Positions 18,379 through 26,484 of a stretch of 64,000 nt of DNA are shown here, one piece after another. Source of the DNA: Halostella limicola (GTDB lineage Archaea; Halobacteriota; Halobacteria; Halobacteriales; Natronoarchaeaceae); assembly GCF_003675875.1 (NCBI RefSeq), contig NZ_RCDI01000004.1, positions 248,001-312,000 of the forward strand, written 5' to 3'. The translations under genes were made by a program, and so were the position numbers. The notes under the pieces were generated by a model. It ran no database searches, was not told where the DNA came from, and was given only the letters and a program-made list of their open reading frames with translations. Every line of letters starts with the position of its first letter. Position 1 is the first letter of the stretch.

Positions 18379-20061
18379 TCAGTCCAGTCCTTCCCGCTCC
18401 CGGAGAGCACCACGGCGGATCTTTCCCGTTGTCGTCCGAGGGAGTTCGTCTGTGAACTCTATTTCTCGAGGGTACTCGTACTTGGCAAGTTGGGATCGTA
18501 CGTGTGACTCAATTTCACCCGCAAGTTGATTTGAGGGGCTGATGCCGTCATAAACCATAACGAAGGCTTTCGGAACTTCGTCCCGGAGGTCGTCAGGAAT
18601 ACCAATGACGCCGGCGTCGCGGACTGCCTCGTGACTGGTGACAGCGTCTTCGACTTCCGCTGGTCCGATACGGTAGCCAGCGCTAATGATGACATCATCA
18701 GCCCGTCCGTGGAAAGCCACGTAGCCGTCTGAATCAATGGAAACAAGATCCTCGCAACGAAGCCAACCCTCTTCCGTCACTTTCGCCGCTGTCGCCTCAG
18801 GCCGATTCAGATACTCAGTAAAGCAGAGAGGTGTATCAGTATGGATTGCCAGTTCGCCTATCTTGCCTGGTTCGTCGAGGACATCACCTGTCTCCGGATC
18901 GAGAACCGCCACCTCAAATCCGGGTGATGGACGACCTATGCGTCCTTTGCGATGGGGGACTCCAAGGACTGTGCAGTCACCGATTCCCGCTGGGGCTTCC
19001 GTCTGACCATAGGCTTCGTGGACGACAGCGTGTGAGAAGGTTTTTTCGGCCCAATCAACGAGGCTATCGCTGAGTGCCGTGCCGCCACTGCCTATGACAC
19101 GGACCGAGGAGAGGTCAAATTGTTCAGCCAGCTCCTCCTCTTCTCGCATTAGACGGAGCGCCGTCGGCGGGACCCACTGAACGGTGATGTCATACTCGTC
19201 AATAAGGGCAAACTCCTGTTCTGGAGTGAATCCGTTCCGATCGTGGAGGACTACTGGAATTCCGTAGAACAGACCTGGGAGCACGACATCAAAAAGGGAC
19301 TGAACCCAAGACAGCTCTGAGACGGCGCGGTAAACCTCTGTTTCGTCGATAACAAGATCATGTAGGGTTAGCGAGGCAGGTAGCACTCCGAGTAGAGATC
19401 CGTGTCCATGTACGACACCTTTTGGCGCTCCTGTTGTCCCACTGGTGTAAAATATAATAGCTGGATCGTCAGGGACAGTTGTACTCGTCTCGAAATCACC
19501 AGATCCAGTGGCGATTGCCTCTTTCAGAGGCACTTCTGGGTCGGTTGCGTTAATCTCATCTCCAGTCAATTGAACACGGAGCGATTTAATCAATGGGGCT
19601 ACCTCACGGTACGCGTTTACGTTGTCGGCGTAAGCGAGTATCCCTGACGGAGCTGCATCGTTAAGGCGGTTACGCAGGCCGTCTGGTCCAAGTAGTACAC
19701 TCACTGGAACCGAGACTGCTCCGAGTTTCCAAGTCGCTAGATTGGCAATAAGTGTTTCCGGACGTTGTGACCCGCTGATGGCGATCCGATCTCCTTTCTC
19801 GATTCCCTGTCTATGGAGATAGCTTGCTAAGCTATTTGACGCCGATTGGAGGTCTCTAAATGTTAGATCGACTTTCGCTCCGTCTCTGGTAGTTGCATGG
19901 ACTGCAGTTCGATCCTGTTGGGCTGTCCATCGATCGCAGACATATGTTGCCAGATTAAAGACCTCGGGGACATCCCATTCGAAAGCTTCCCGGAGAGAGT
20001 CAAAACTTGTCCATTCCTGTCGGTCAAAACGGTAGGCTTCAGGTGTCGGCGGAGATACCAT
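18379..20061 (-). CDS. AMP-forming acyl-CoA synthetase (acetyl/medium-chain type)
   Basis: A 560-residue ANL enzyme. The P-loop IIFYTSGTTGAPKGVVHGHG is near 203-222, the VHEAYGQTEA motif near 335-344, GRADDVIISAGYRIGPAEVE near 448-467, and the C-terminal lysine region RTTTGKIRRGALR near 543-555. The layout resembles acetyl-CoA or medium-chain acyl-CoA synthetases more than the FadD-like protein at 7274-8764. It ends 3 bases from the frameshifted dehydrogenase gene, with which it is convergent. Together the two ligases suggest that the pathway makes more than one acid, or has different chain lengths to activate. Confidence 0.88.
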   Translation of the reverse strand: MVSPPTPEAYRFDRQEWTSFDSLREAFEWDVPEVFNLATYVCDRWTAQQDRTAVHATTRDGAKVDLTFRDLQSASNSLASYLHRQGIEKGDRIAISGSQRPETLIANLATWKLGAVSVPVSVLLGPDGLRNRLNDAAPSGILAYADNVNAYREVAPLIKSLRVQLTGDEINATDPEVPLKEAIATGSGDFETSTTVPDDPAIIFYTSGTTGAPKGVVHGHGSLLGVLPASLTLHDLVIDETEVYRAVSELSWVQSLFDVVLPGLFYGIPVVLHDRNGFTPEQEFALIDEYDITVQWVPPTALRLMREEEELAEQFDLSSVRVIGSGGTALSDSLVDWAEKTFSHAVVHEAYGQTEAPAGIGDCTVLGVPHRKGRIGRPSPGFEVAVLDPETGDVLDEPGKIGELAIHTDTPLCFTEYLNRPEATAAKVTEEGWLRCEDLVSIDSDGYVAFHGRADDVIISAGYRIGPAEVEDAVTSHEAVRDAGVIGIPDDLRDEVPKAFVMVYDGISPSNQLAGEIESHVRSQLAKYEYPREIEFTDELPRTTTGKIRRGALREREGLD

Positions 20062-20390
20062 ATCAACTCTGCATAGGGCTTACACTATATAGGTGCGGAC
20101 CCGCGATAAACTCCGTATTTGCCGTCTGTCAGTAATGGTGAGATCTGGGAATCGGATGGACAGGGTACTTTGGGGCTGGATCTTTGAAGACGCAGTCGGC
20201 GGTTACATTGACTCGGCCTTGAAGGTCCTAAACTGGTGTAGGCCGCTGAAATCCTTAGGTTTGTAGTCACCTGCCTACTCCTCTTCAGATATCTATATTG
20301 ACTTCCGGGAAACTGGGAGGACGACACGAATAGCCCGATGGTGATCGGTTTGTAGATGACCCTGTTAATGACTGGATTGGGAGCTAATCT

Positions 20391-20417
20391 TAGATATCTT
20401 AGTTAGATCTCTAAGTT
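20391..20417. repeat. Tandem and palindromic TTAGATMTCT units
   Basis: Two similar units, TTAGATATCT and TTAGATCTCT, follow each other with three bases between them. The 27 bases together are an imperfect palindrome with four mismatched pairs. It could be a binding site for the HTH protein encoded at 20670, but the distance of over 250 bases weakens this. Confidence 0.3.
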
Positions 20418-20512
20418 AAGAATCTGTGTTCGATGTACTGGGCAAGAACCAGAACGAAGGGAACTACACTGATTCGTCGTCACCACCAATTACAGAACTG
20501 CTAATTCTGGTG

Positions 20513-20550
20513 TAGTCTCAACTTCTCTGCTCGTTTGGAAGTTGAGACTA
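20513..20550. repeat. Perfect 13-base inverted repeat (hairpin)
   Basis: Arms TAGTCTCAACTTC and GAAGTTGAGACTA pair without mismatch around a 12-base loop. It is not followed by a T run, so it is not an obvious terminator. It may be an operator, a small structured RNA or the scar of a mobile element. It lies 120 bases before the HTH/PemK genes. Confidence 0.5.
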
Positions 20551-20669
20551 GCCATCTCAATGCATACGGTTCTCGAACTGGTTTATGGCTACGGGTGAAC
20601 AATTTCCTTCGGCATTTTCGTAGCTTTCACACCTAACTCTCTTTACAGAGCATACCGTATCTCCATTCA

Positions 20670-21044
20670 GTGATGTCCATCGACCGAGATACCTTTGAGA
20701 ATACGAGCGAGGACGAGCTTGAAGAACTCTCCGTGCCTAATCAAGTCCTCGGGTTTCTCGACGCCAACGAAGATCGCGCGTTCAAGGCTCGCGAAATCGC
20801 CTCCCAGATCGGCGTCGACGAGGGCGCAGTTAGCACTGCGCTCTCCCGACTAAAGGATCGCAACCTCGTTGAACACAAGGCTACGTACTGGGCAATAACC
20901 GACGATGCCGAGCGGCTTGACGGATACAGTGGGTACGAACGCGCGACCGCACTGTTCAACGAGCAACTCGGTACAGAGGACGAGGAGTCCTGGCGGGAAC
21001 ACGCACCCAGCGAGCCGCACCCCAGTGTCGAGGACGAACGGTGA
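20670..21044 (+). CDS. Winged-helix protein, putative antitoxin of a PemK-type module
   Basis: A 124-residue acidic protein. Residues ~20-80 form a winged helix (VLGFLDANEDRAFKAREIAS, then VDEGAVSTALSRLKDRNLV). The tail is polar and acidic. It overlaps the toxin-like gene by 4 bases in an ATGA, so the two are translationally coupled. Haloarchaeal genomes often have such MarR-like HTH genes before PemK/MazF genes, where the HTH protein is thought to repress the pair and neutralise the toxin. The upstream region may be its operator. A start at the second Met is equally possible. Confidence 0.7.
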   Translation: MMSIDRDTFENTSEDELEELSVPNQVLGFLDANEDRAFKAREIASQIGVDEGAVSTALSRLKDRNLVEHKATYWAITDDAERLDGYSGYERATALFNEQLGTEDEESWREHAPSEPHPSVEDER

Positions 21045-21390
21045 CCGACGAAGACCCTCCGATCTTCGAGCGTGGAGATGTCGTCTACGGCGATGATCCA
21101 TTCAAGGGTGACGAGGACGCTCGGCCCTGGCTCATTCTCTCGAACCATGAGGGACGGCCGTTTCACGGCGAGCAATACATCGCGCTGACGTTGACGTCGA
21201 AATCCTGGATGGACGGCCTCATCGACATTCCCGAGGAGAGTTGGCTTCGTGGCGGTACGCCAGACGAGAGCCGGGTCATCCCCTGGGTGTACAATCGATC
21301 GGTCACGAGGATATCGATTTCTGGCAGGGCCGTCTGGCGGATGATCTCGTCGATACCGTAACTACTGCTCTCGTCAACGAACTTCGGTAG
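21041..21390 (+). pseudogene. PemK/MazF-like toxin, frameshifted near its end
   Basis: PemK/MazF-type toxins are endoribonucleases that cut mRNA. The frame starting at 21041 encodes GDVVYGDDPFKGDEDARPWLILSN-like sequence, with the beta-barrel start and the RPWLIL strand typical of the family. After VYNRSV (about 21300) the family-like ending HEDIDFWQGRLADDLVDTV, followed by TTALVNELR and a stop at 21388-21390, continues in another frame. One missing base explains it. In the uncorrected frame the protein is 106 residues with a foreign basic tail (TRISISGRAVWRM). Loss of the C-terminal helix probably inactivates the toxin, unless the shift is a sequencing error. Confidence 0.7.
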
Positions 21391-21583
21391 CGAATTTTGA
21401 GCACTCACGCTTCTACGCGTTACAGCTTTTCCTGACTGTAGTCTCATCTTCACGACGGGCATATTCTGTATAGCGACATATGATTTAGAAACGCGAATTA
21501 GAGAAGAATCGTACAGCTCTCTGCCGATTCTACAGTGGAAACCTGGTGTATGAGTCCACTCACGTTTAGCCTGAGAAACAGCA
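21391..21583. other. Short non-coding stretch before the integrase remnant
   Basis: About 190 bases with no supported gene. The antisense open frame 21163-21684 overlaps the toxin gene and the integrase remnant, and its product has no recognisable features. Confidence 0.4.
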
Positions 21584-21769
21584 GTACATTCTAGTGGGTC
21601 GACGCTGTACGGTAACCCGACAAGATGGAACCTAGCCAGAACGACGCTACTTCTGGTCACCACCCGGAAAACTCTATTCGTCACATTTATCGACGAAAAA
21701 GCTGACCGCCATCTACGAGGAAGGAAGCACTTAGTTCCTATGCCACTCGAACGTATAATTCCAAAGTGA
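21584..21769 (+). pseudogene. Remnant of the 5' end of a tyrosine recombinase gene with its upstream region (copy 1)
   Basis: Bases 21584-21650 match 37600-37666 at 59 of 67 positions by eye, starting AGTACATTCTAGTGGG. The remnant still has ATG 21625 and MEPSQNDATSGH, but the frame stops at 21703-21705. Weaker similarity continues to the codons for LERIIP at about 21769 and then ends abruptly before the SDR gene. It is a broken copy of the integrase seen at 37642-38676. The two copies flank 16 kb of DNA, which suggests they mark borders of an inserted or rearranged segment. Confidence 0.7.
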
Positions 21770-21780
21770 AATAAAAGAAA

Positions 21781-22608
21781 TTATTGGAGATTTCCACCAC
21801 CGCTAACGCGTAGAATCGTTCCGGTGACGTAGCTCGCTCGATCGCTGGTTAAGAAGAGGACGCCATCGGCTACATCGGAAGGTTGGCCAAGTCGCCCCAT
21901 CGGCCGTTCGTTGCCCCATTCGTTGAGAACAGACTCTGCAGTCTGATCGGGATCGTCTCCGGCGATTTGTTCGGCTTGGTAATGCACTTGAGAAGTGTGC
22001 GTAATATCGGTTGAAACAGCATTCATTCGGATGCCGTCACTTGCTAGTTCATGAGCCATTCGCCAAGTAAGGCCGTTAACTGCTGTATTAGAAACAGAAT
22101 AGAGCCTCCCACGTCCACTTCGCCGATCAGCCGTCTGACTTGTGACGTTCACTATCGCACCATCAATACCTTCCTTCTTCATGTGGTCAGCAATGAGTTT
22201 AGATGTCTGATACTGGGAACGTACATTGACATCCATCGTGTAATTCCAATCATCAAGAGAGGCCTCAACCATGGATTCTTCCTCGGGCCATACCGCTGCG
22301 TTGTTGACAAGGATATCCACTGTTTCGAACTCATCGATCGCGGTTTCGACCATTGCTTTGACCTCGGCTGACTCTCCCATATCTGCTGGAACACCAATCA
22401 CGGAGCCGGATTCATTGATGTGGGGGGCAGTCTCTAATGATTCGATTTCGTCTGTTGTCTCTTTGACGGAATCTTCACTACGTGAATTAACCAGAACGTT
22501 CGCACCTGATTCATAGAAAGCTTCTGCGATTCCTCGTCCAATACCGCGAGTCGAGCCAGTTACAATGACGGAGCTGTCACTGAAATCATAATTGGCTGTT
22601 CCAACCAT
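21781..22608 (-). CDS. Short-chain dehydrogenase/reductase, catalytic Lys replaced by Asn
   Basis: A 275-residue classical SDR. The cofactor motif TGSTRGIGRGIAEAF is at about residues 17-31, LVNNAAV near 101-107 and NVTSQT near 153-158. The active-site segment reads RLYSVSNTAVNG, so the YxxxK motif has Asn in place of Lys (codon AAT). The Lys normally positions the ribose and lowers the Tyr pKa, so activity may be weak or lost. The C-terminal SGGGN tail is normal. It is the first gene inside the 21.6-37.6 kb segment and is divergent from the glycerate kinase gene. Substrate is unknown; sugar or polyol oxidation would fit. Confidence 0.82.
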   Translation of the reverse strand: MVGTANYDFSDSSVIVTGSTRGIGRGIAEAFYESGANVLVNSRSEDSVKETTDEIESLETAPHINESGSVIGVPADMGESAEVKAMVETAIDEFETVDILVNNAAVWPEEESMVEASLDDWNYTMDVNVRSQYQTSKLIADHMKKEGIDGAIVNVTSQTADRRSGRGRLYSVSNTAVNGLTWRMAHELASDGIRMNAVSTDITHTSQVHYQAEQIAGDDPDQTAESVLNEWGNERPMGRLGQPSDVADGVLFLTSDRASYVTGTILRVSGGGNLQ

Positions 22609-22725
22609 ACTATCTGTTTTTCTTTTCCAGTGAAAAAGAGTTTCGGCAGGTGGCCATCTTATCGAATTACTCAGTGAAGGTTGTAGTGTATACTGATTTT
22701 GGCCCTTCTCATCCGCTAAATGAGC

Positions 22726-22740
22726 AGGTTTATTTATCGA
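22726..22740 (+). promoter_or_regulatory. TATA-like box before the glycerate kinase gene
   Basis: AGGTTTATTTATCG gives a TATA-like element at 22729-22737. It is about 30 bases before the small upstream frame at 22764 and about 145 bases before the kinase start. This supports a transcript that carries the small frame as its leader. Confidence 0.4.
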
Positions 22741-22763
22741 GATGTTCCATTCACGGGAGTAGT

Positions 22764-22880
22764 ATGCAAACTACCCGCGTGGATAGGAGAGCGGAATCTA
22801 TATCGATCGAAGAAGGAATGATATTGGCATCGTTAGTTCGGAACAATAAGGATGCACCAACACATGGTTACACTTTATGA
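22764..22880 (+). CDS. 38-residue upstream open frame coupled to the glycerate kinase
   Basis: ATG 22764 opens 38 codons (MQTTRVDRRAESISIEEGMI...) whose TGA overlaps the kinase ATG as ATGA. The TATA-like box lies at a suitable distance before it. It may be a leader peptide or simply a short coding gene that couples translation. No family is recognised. An extended reading from 22650 has no support. Confidence 0.35.
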   Translation: MQTTRVDRRAESISIEEGMILASLVRNNKDAPTHGYTL

Positions 22881-24214
22881 CTGAATACACTGAGACGAAG
22901 GTCCGTTTTGAGAGGTCGGAAGATATCACGTCGGAAGAAGCGCTTGCGCTTGATTGTTTAGAAGCAGGTATCGAAGCAGCAGATCCTAATCAAGCTGTAC
23001 AGCGTGCAATTTCCATCGAGGATGGCTCGTTCAAGGTCGGTGGCAATGCGTATGACCTTGATCGGAAGCTTATCGTCGTCGGTGGTGGAAACGCAGCTGG
23101 ACACGCGGCTAGTGCTCTCGAAGATATCCTCGGTGAACACTTAGACCGCGGTGCTGTGGTGACGGACAAATCTGTGGAAACCGACCATATAGAAACGCTT
23201 GATGGCGATCATCCAGTTCCCAGTCAGCAGGGAATGGAAAGTACTGAAACTGTTCTCGATCACGCTCATGGGGCGACTGCGGACGATATCGTTATAGCTG
23301 TCATTGCAGGTGGCGGTAGTGCACTAATGCCTGCTCCTGTTGGGAAACTGTCTATCGATCAACTACAGACAGTCACGGAATCTCTGCTTCAAAGCGGAGC
23401 TGATATCCATGAAATAAACACCGTCAGGAAGCATCTATCGGCAGTTAAAGGTGGGCAGCTCGCGCGAGTCGCTGCACCCGCGACCATAGTCAGCCTAGTC
23501 TTCAGCGACGTCGTCGGAAACGACCCGAGTGTCGTGGCGAGCGGTCCCACGGCACCAGACGACACGACGTTCGAAGATGCCTTAGCAGTGCTCGAACGGT
23601 TCGATATCGATCCCCCTCGTACCGTCGAACAATATCTTCGTGCCGGATCAAGAGGAGACCACCGTGAAACCCCAAACGCCGACGCGTCGTGCTTCGAGTC
23701 TACTTCGCAACACATTATCGCCGACGGATACACAGCGATCTCGGCTGCCGCAGAGAGGGCAGAACAGAACGATTACCGTTTTAGTATTCTTTCTTCCCGG
23801 ATTCGTGGTGAGGCCCGCGAAGCGGCGCGCTCGCACGTCGCTATTGCCGAGGAGGTGATTTCGACAGGGCATCCAGTTGAACCCCCTGTCGTGCTGATAT
23901 CCGGTGGGGAAACGACTGTCACCGTCTCCGGTGATGGCACCGGTGGTCCAAATCAAGAGTTTGCTCTTTCCGCAGGCATCGAAATCGACGATATAGACAT
24001 TACCGTTGCGAGCGTTGACACGGACGGACTTGATGGTTCCACGGACGTGGCCGGTGCGATTGTTAACTGTGATACTGTTGACGATACTTCCAGTGCGAAG
24101 CAAGCACTCCGACGAAACGACGCCTATCCGTATCTGGAAAACGCCGGTGCGCTTCTCTCCTGTGGCCCGACAGGTACGAACGTGAATGACCTGCGCGTGG
24201 TTATCGTTCAATAA
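22877..24214 (+). CDS. Glycerate 2-kinase (MOFRL family), copy 1
   Basis: A 445-residue kinase of the GckA/MOFRL family, which phosphorylates D-glycerate at carbon 2 to give 2-phosphoglycerate. Residues ~65-130 hold LIVVGGGNAAGHAAS and DGDHPVPSQQG, and VIAGGGSALMPAP lies near 152-164. TVRKHLSAVKGGQLAR and VFSDVVGNDPSVVASGPTAP follow. The C-terminal MOFRL domain contains VLISGGETTVTV, GGPNQEFALS and DTDGLDG. It may be coupled to a small upstream frame. It runs head-on into a second kinase of the same family and overlaps it by 7 bases. Confidence 0.88.
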   Translation: MTEYTETKVRFERSEDITSEEALALDCLEAGIEAADPNQAVQRAISIEDGSFKVGGNAYDLDRKLIVVGGGNAAGHAASALEDILGEHLDRGAVVTDKSVETDHIETLDGDHPVPSQQGMESTETVLDHAHGATADDIVIAVIAGGGSALMPAPVGKLSIDQLQTVTESLLQSGADIHEINTVRKHLSAVKGGQLARVAAPATIVSLVFSDVVGNDPSVVASGPTAPDDTTFEDALAVLERFDIDPPRTVEQYLRAGSRGDHRETPNADASCFESTSQHIIADGYTAISAAAERAEQNDYRFSILSSRIRGEAREAARSHVAIAEEVISTGHPVEPPVVLISGGETTVTVSGDGTGGPNQEFALSAGIEIDDIDITVASVDTDGLDGSTDVAGAIVNCDTVDDTSSAKQALRRNDAYPYLENAGALLSCGPTGTNVNDLRVVIVQ

Positions 24215-25554
24215 CTGTCGACTTCGTCGACGATGAGGATATGGATATCGTTAACGTTTGTCCCCGTCGTACCGAGTTTGACGAGGTCGTCACGTCGGGA
24301 GAGATAATCAAAGGTATCGTTAGCATTGAGTGCATCCCAAGCCTCTTGTTGCTCACTACCAGTTTCGCCATCAACGACTGCGCCACCTACTTCTGCAAAC
24401 CCGTCGAAGCCGTCGGTAGCTACACTTGCCAGAGCGACGTTAGTTTTGAGACGCTGCTGGAATTCGATAGCAGAACTTAGGGCGAACACTTGATTTGGAC
24501 CAATATCGGAGCGACGGGGAGTCATGATAGTCGTCTGCCCGCCGGAAATGAGCGCGAGTGGGGGCTCAACTGGGATGTTCGATACGCGGCACTCCTCAGC
24601 AGCGGCGACATGTGCCTTGGCAATTTCGCGTGCGTCTCCACGTAGACGCGACGAAAAGAGTAACGTATTGAGTCCTCTGGTCTGCGCGTGATCGCGTGCC
24701 GCTTTCAGTGCCGTCATTCCGTCGGCGAGAACGTGGTGAGAGACACGGTCAAAAATGGTCTCACCTGGTTTTGGAGTCTCCTCAACCCGTCCCTTGCTGC
24801 CACGTTCAAGATGTCGGTACACGCGATCGGGGACATTAACGTCGTGTTGTCGCAGTACTCGGAGTGCATCATCGAACGTCGTCGTGTCGGGTGCAGTAGG
24901 ACCACTTGCAACTGCCCCGATCGGATTTCCGACGACGTCGCTGAAGACTAGGCTGACTACGTTTGCAGGCGCTGCAGCGGCCGACAGTTTGCCGCCTTTG
25001 ATTGCAGAAAGGTGCTTACGAACGACGTTGATGTCTTCGACTTCTACACCTTCACTAAAGAGAAGACGTGTAAGTTCCTGGAGATCTGTGAGTGAGACAT
25101 CCGCAACTGGTGCCGAGAGAAGCGGACTGCCGCCGCCGGAGACTACCGTCAGGACAAGGTCTTCTCTATCGGCCTCTTCGGTCAATTGTAGAACTCGGCG
25201 TGCACCAGCCATGCACTGTTCGTTCGGAACGGGGTACTCTCCCTCTACAACTTCCACGTGCTGAGTTGGGACCGGATCATCTGTGACGACGACTCCTTCC
25301 GAAATCTGGTCTCCGAGAAGGGTTTCAAGTCTTGCTGCAACGTGGCCTGCGACGTTTCCACCCCCCACAAGAATGATATCCCCGTACTCATGGAGGTCGT
25401 AAGTCGTTCCGTCGATCTGGAGTCGGTTCTCATTCACCGAGAATTTGTCTTTGAGGACTGCCTCAGGATGAGCGGCGTCGATACCCGCCTCGACGCATTC
25501 TATCGCCAACTCCCTTGCGGGAGTGCGAGCGAGTCGGTCTCGGTTTTCGATCAT
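24208..25554 (-). CDS. Glycerate 2-kinase (MOFRL family), copy 2
   Basis: A 448-residue paralogue of the kinase at 22877-24214 with the same blocks: ILVGGGNVAGHVAARL, VVSGGGSPLLSAPV, VVRKHLSAIKGGKLSAAAAP, VFSDVVGNPIGAVASGPTAP and, in the MOFRL domain, ALISGGQTTIMT and VATDGFDGFAE. The N-termini and the spacing differ, so they are not a recent copy of each other. The last bases overlap the convergent kinase gene. One may use D-glycerate and the other a related acid or hydroxypyruvate. It follows the ABC importer genes in the opposite orientation group and may share their regulation. Confidence 0.88.
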   Translation of the reverse strand: MIENRDRLARTPARELAIECVEAGIDAAHPEAVLKDKFSVNENRLQIDGTTYDLHEYGDIILVGGGNVAGHVAARLETLLGDQISEGVVVTDDPVPTQHVEVVEGEYPVPNEQCMAGARRVLQLTEEADREDLVLTVVSGGGSPLLSAPVADVSLTDLQELTRLLFSEGVEVEDINVVRKHLSAIKGGKLSAAAAPANVVSLVFSDVVGNPIGAVASGPTAPDTTTFDDALRVLRQHDVNVPDRVYRHLERGSKGRVEETPKPGETIFDRVSHHVLADGMTALKAARDHAQTRGLNTLLFSSRLRGDAREIAKAHVAAAEECRVSNIPVEPPLALISGGQTTIMTPRRSDIGPNQVFALSSAIEFQQRLKTNVALASVATDGFDGFAEVGGAVVDGETGSEQQEAWDALNANDTFDYLSRRDDLVKLGTTGTNVNDIHILIVDEVDSY

Positions 25555-25614
25555 ACTGAGGAATAGAGTGGCGGGGTCATAAAACTCCTCAGCCGACGAT
25601 GAGCGGAGATTTGC

Positions 25615-26484
25615 TCAATTCGCCAGCTGGAAGCCCCGTAGCAGGTACCGCTGCAGGAAGTAGACTAGTAGGAGCGGAGGAACCGCAATAAGGGCGCTTG
25701 CGGACAGAATGGCACCCCAGTCAACAGCGTTCGACTCTGTGAAGAAGAGTACACCAACCGGAAGTGTTCGAAGCGACGGATCCTGCATGAGGATATTCGC
25801 CATCGTGAAGTCATTCCAGGAAACGGCAAACGAGAAGATGGCGACTGCGACGAGCCCCGGTTTCGCCATGGGTAGTGCGATACCGAAGAAACTCTGCATA
25901 CGACCAGCGCCGTACATCCACGCGGACTCTTCTAGACTGATCGGTATCGTCTGGAAGAACTGCCACATCAACCAGACGCTAAACGGAACAGTGAGTGCAG
26001 ACTGTGCGAGAATGAGTCCGACGTACGTGTTTGTGAGACGAAGTGAGAACCACAGCAGGAACATCGGCATCACGAGCAGGATCGGCGGATACATATACGA
26101 GAATATAGTTGTCTGTGCGATCTGTTTCTTGAACGGCAGTTCAAGTCGGGTCAACGCGTAGCCTGCCAGCGTTGAGGTTATGATCGTGACAGCCATTACG
26201 CCGATCGCGACGATGATGCTGTTCAGATAGAACCTCAGGAACTGGGAATCGAACAGAAGTGCGTTGAAGTTTTCGAGCGTTACCTCGTTCGGCAGGTAGA
26301 ATACTTCTCCCGAGTAGAGTTCCGATCGAGGTTGGAGTGCAGACTTGGCCATCCAGTAGATCGGGAAGAAGTACACGATACTCATGGCTACGAGAAGACC
26401 ATAGAGTGAATAGCGCTTGAGCTTCTTCCGGCGATCCCAATCTACTGCTTCCCCAGTTCCGATGATGTCGTCGACAACGCTCAT
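25615..26484 (-). CDS. Carbohydrate ABC transporter permease, MalG/UgpE-like
   Basis: A 289-residue permease with six predicted helices. The EAA loop reads EESAWMYGAGRMQSFFGIALP. The N-terminal soluble stretch (MSVVDDIIGTGEAVDWDRRKK) precedes the first helix. It is the last gene of the operon binding protein, permease 1, permease 2. Its start overlaps the stop of the preceding permease gene by one base. These subunits usually import sugars, sugar alcohols or glycerol phosphates in haloarchaea. Confidence 0.87.
   Translation of the reverse strand: MSVVDDIIGTGEAVDWDRRKKLKRYSLYGLLVAMSIVYFFPIYWMAKSALQPRSELYSGEVFYLPNEVTLENFNALLFDSQFLRFYLNSIIVAIGVMAVTIITSTLAGYALTRLELPFKKQIAQTTIFSYMYPPILLVMPMFLLWFSLRLTNTYVGLILAQSALTVPFSVWLMWQFFQTIPISLEESAWMYGAGRMQSFFGIALPMAKPGLVAVAIFSFAVSWNDFTMANILMQDPSLRTLPVGVLFFTESNAVDWGAILSASALIAVPPLLLVYFLQRYLLRGFQLAN

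Larger units (their letters stand above)
20062..20669. other. Non-coding stretch with a strong hairpin and an AT-rich repeat
   Basis: About 600 bases between a CoA ligase gene and a toxin-antitoxin pair. No convincing gene is seen. It holds a near-palindrome of TTAGATATCT and TTAGATCTCT units at 20391-20417 and a perfect 13-base inverted repeat at 20513-20550. Confidence 0.5.

Noticed and set aside
21163-21684. 173-codon open frame on the minus strand over the toxin gene
   Set aside because: Antisense to a recognisable PemK-like gene and to the integrase remnant; no family features.
22650-22763. Upstream extension of the small frame before glycerate kinase 1
   Set aside because: It would start before the TATA-like box and needs a GTG start without support; only the part from 22764 is kept.
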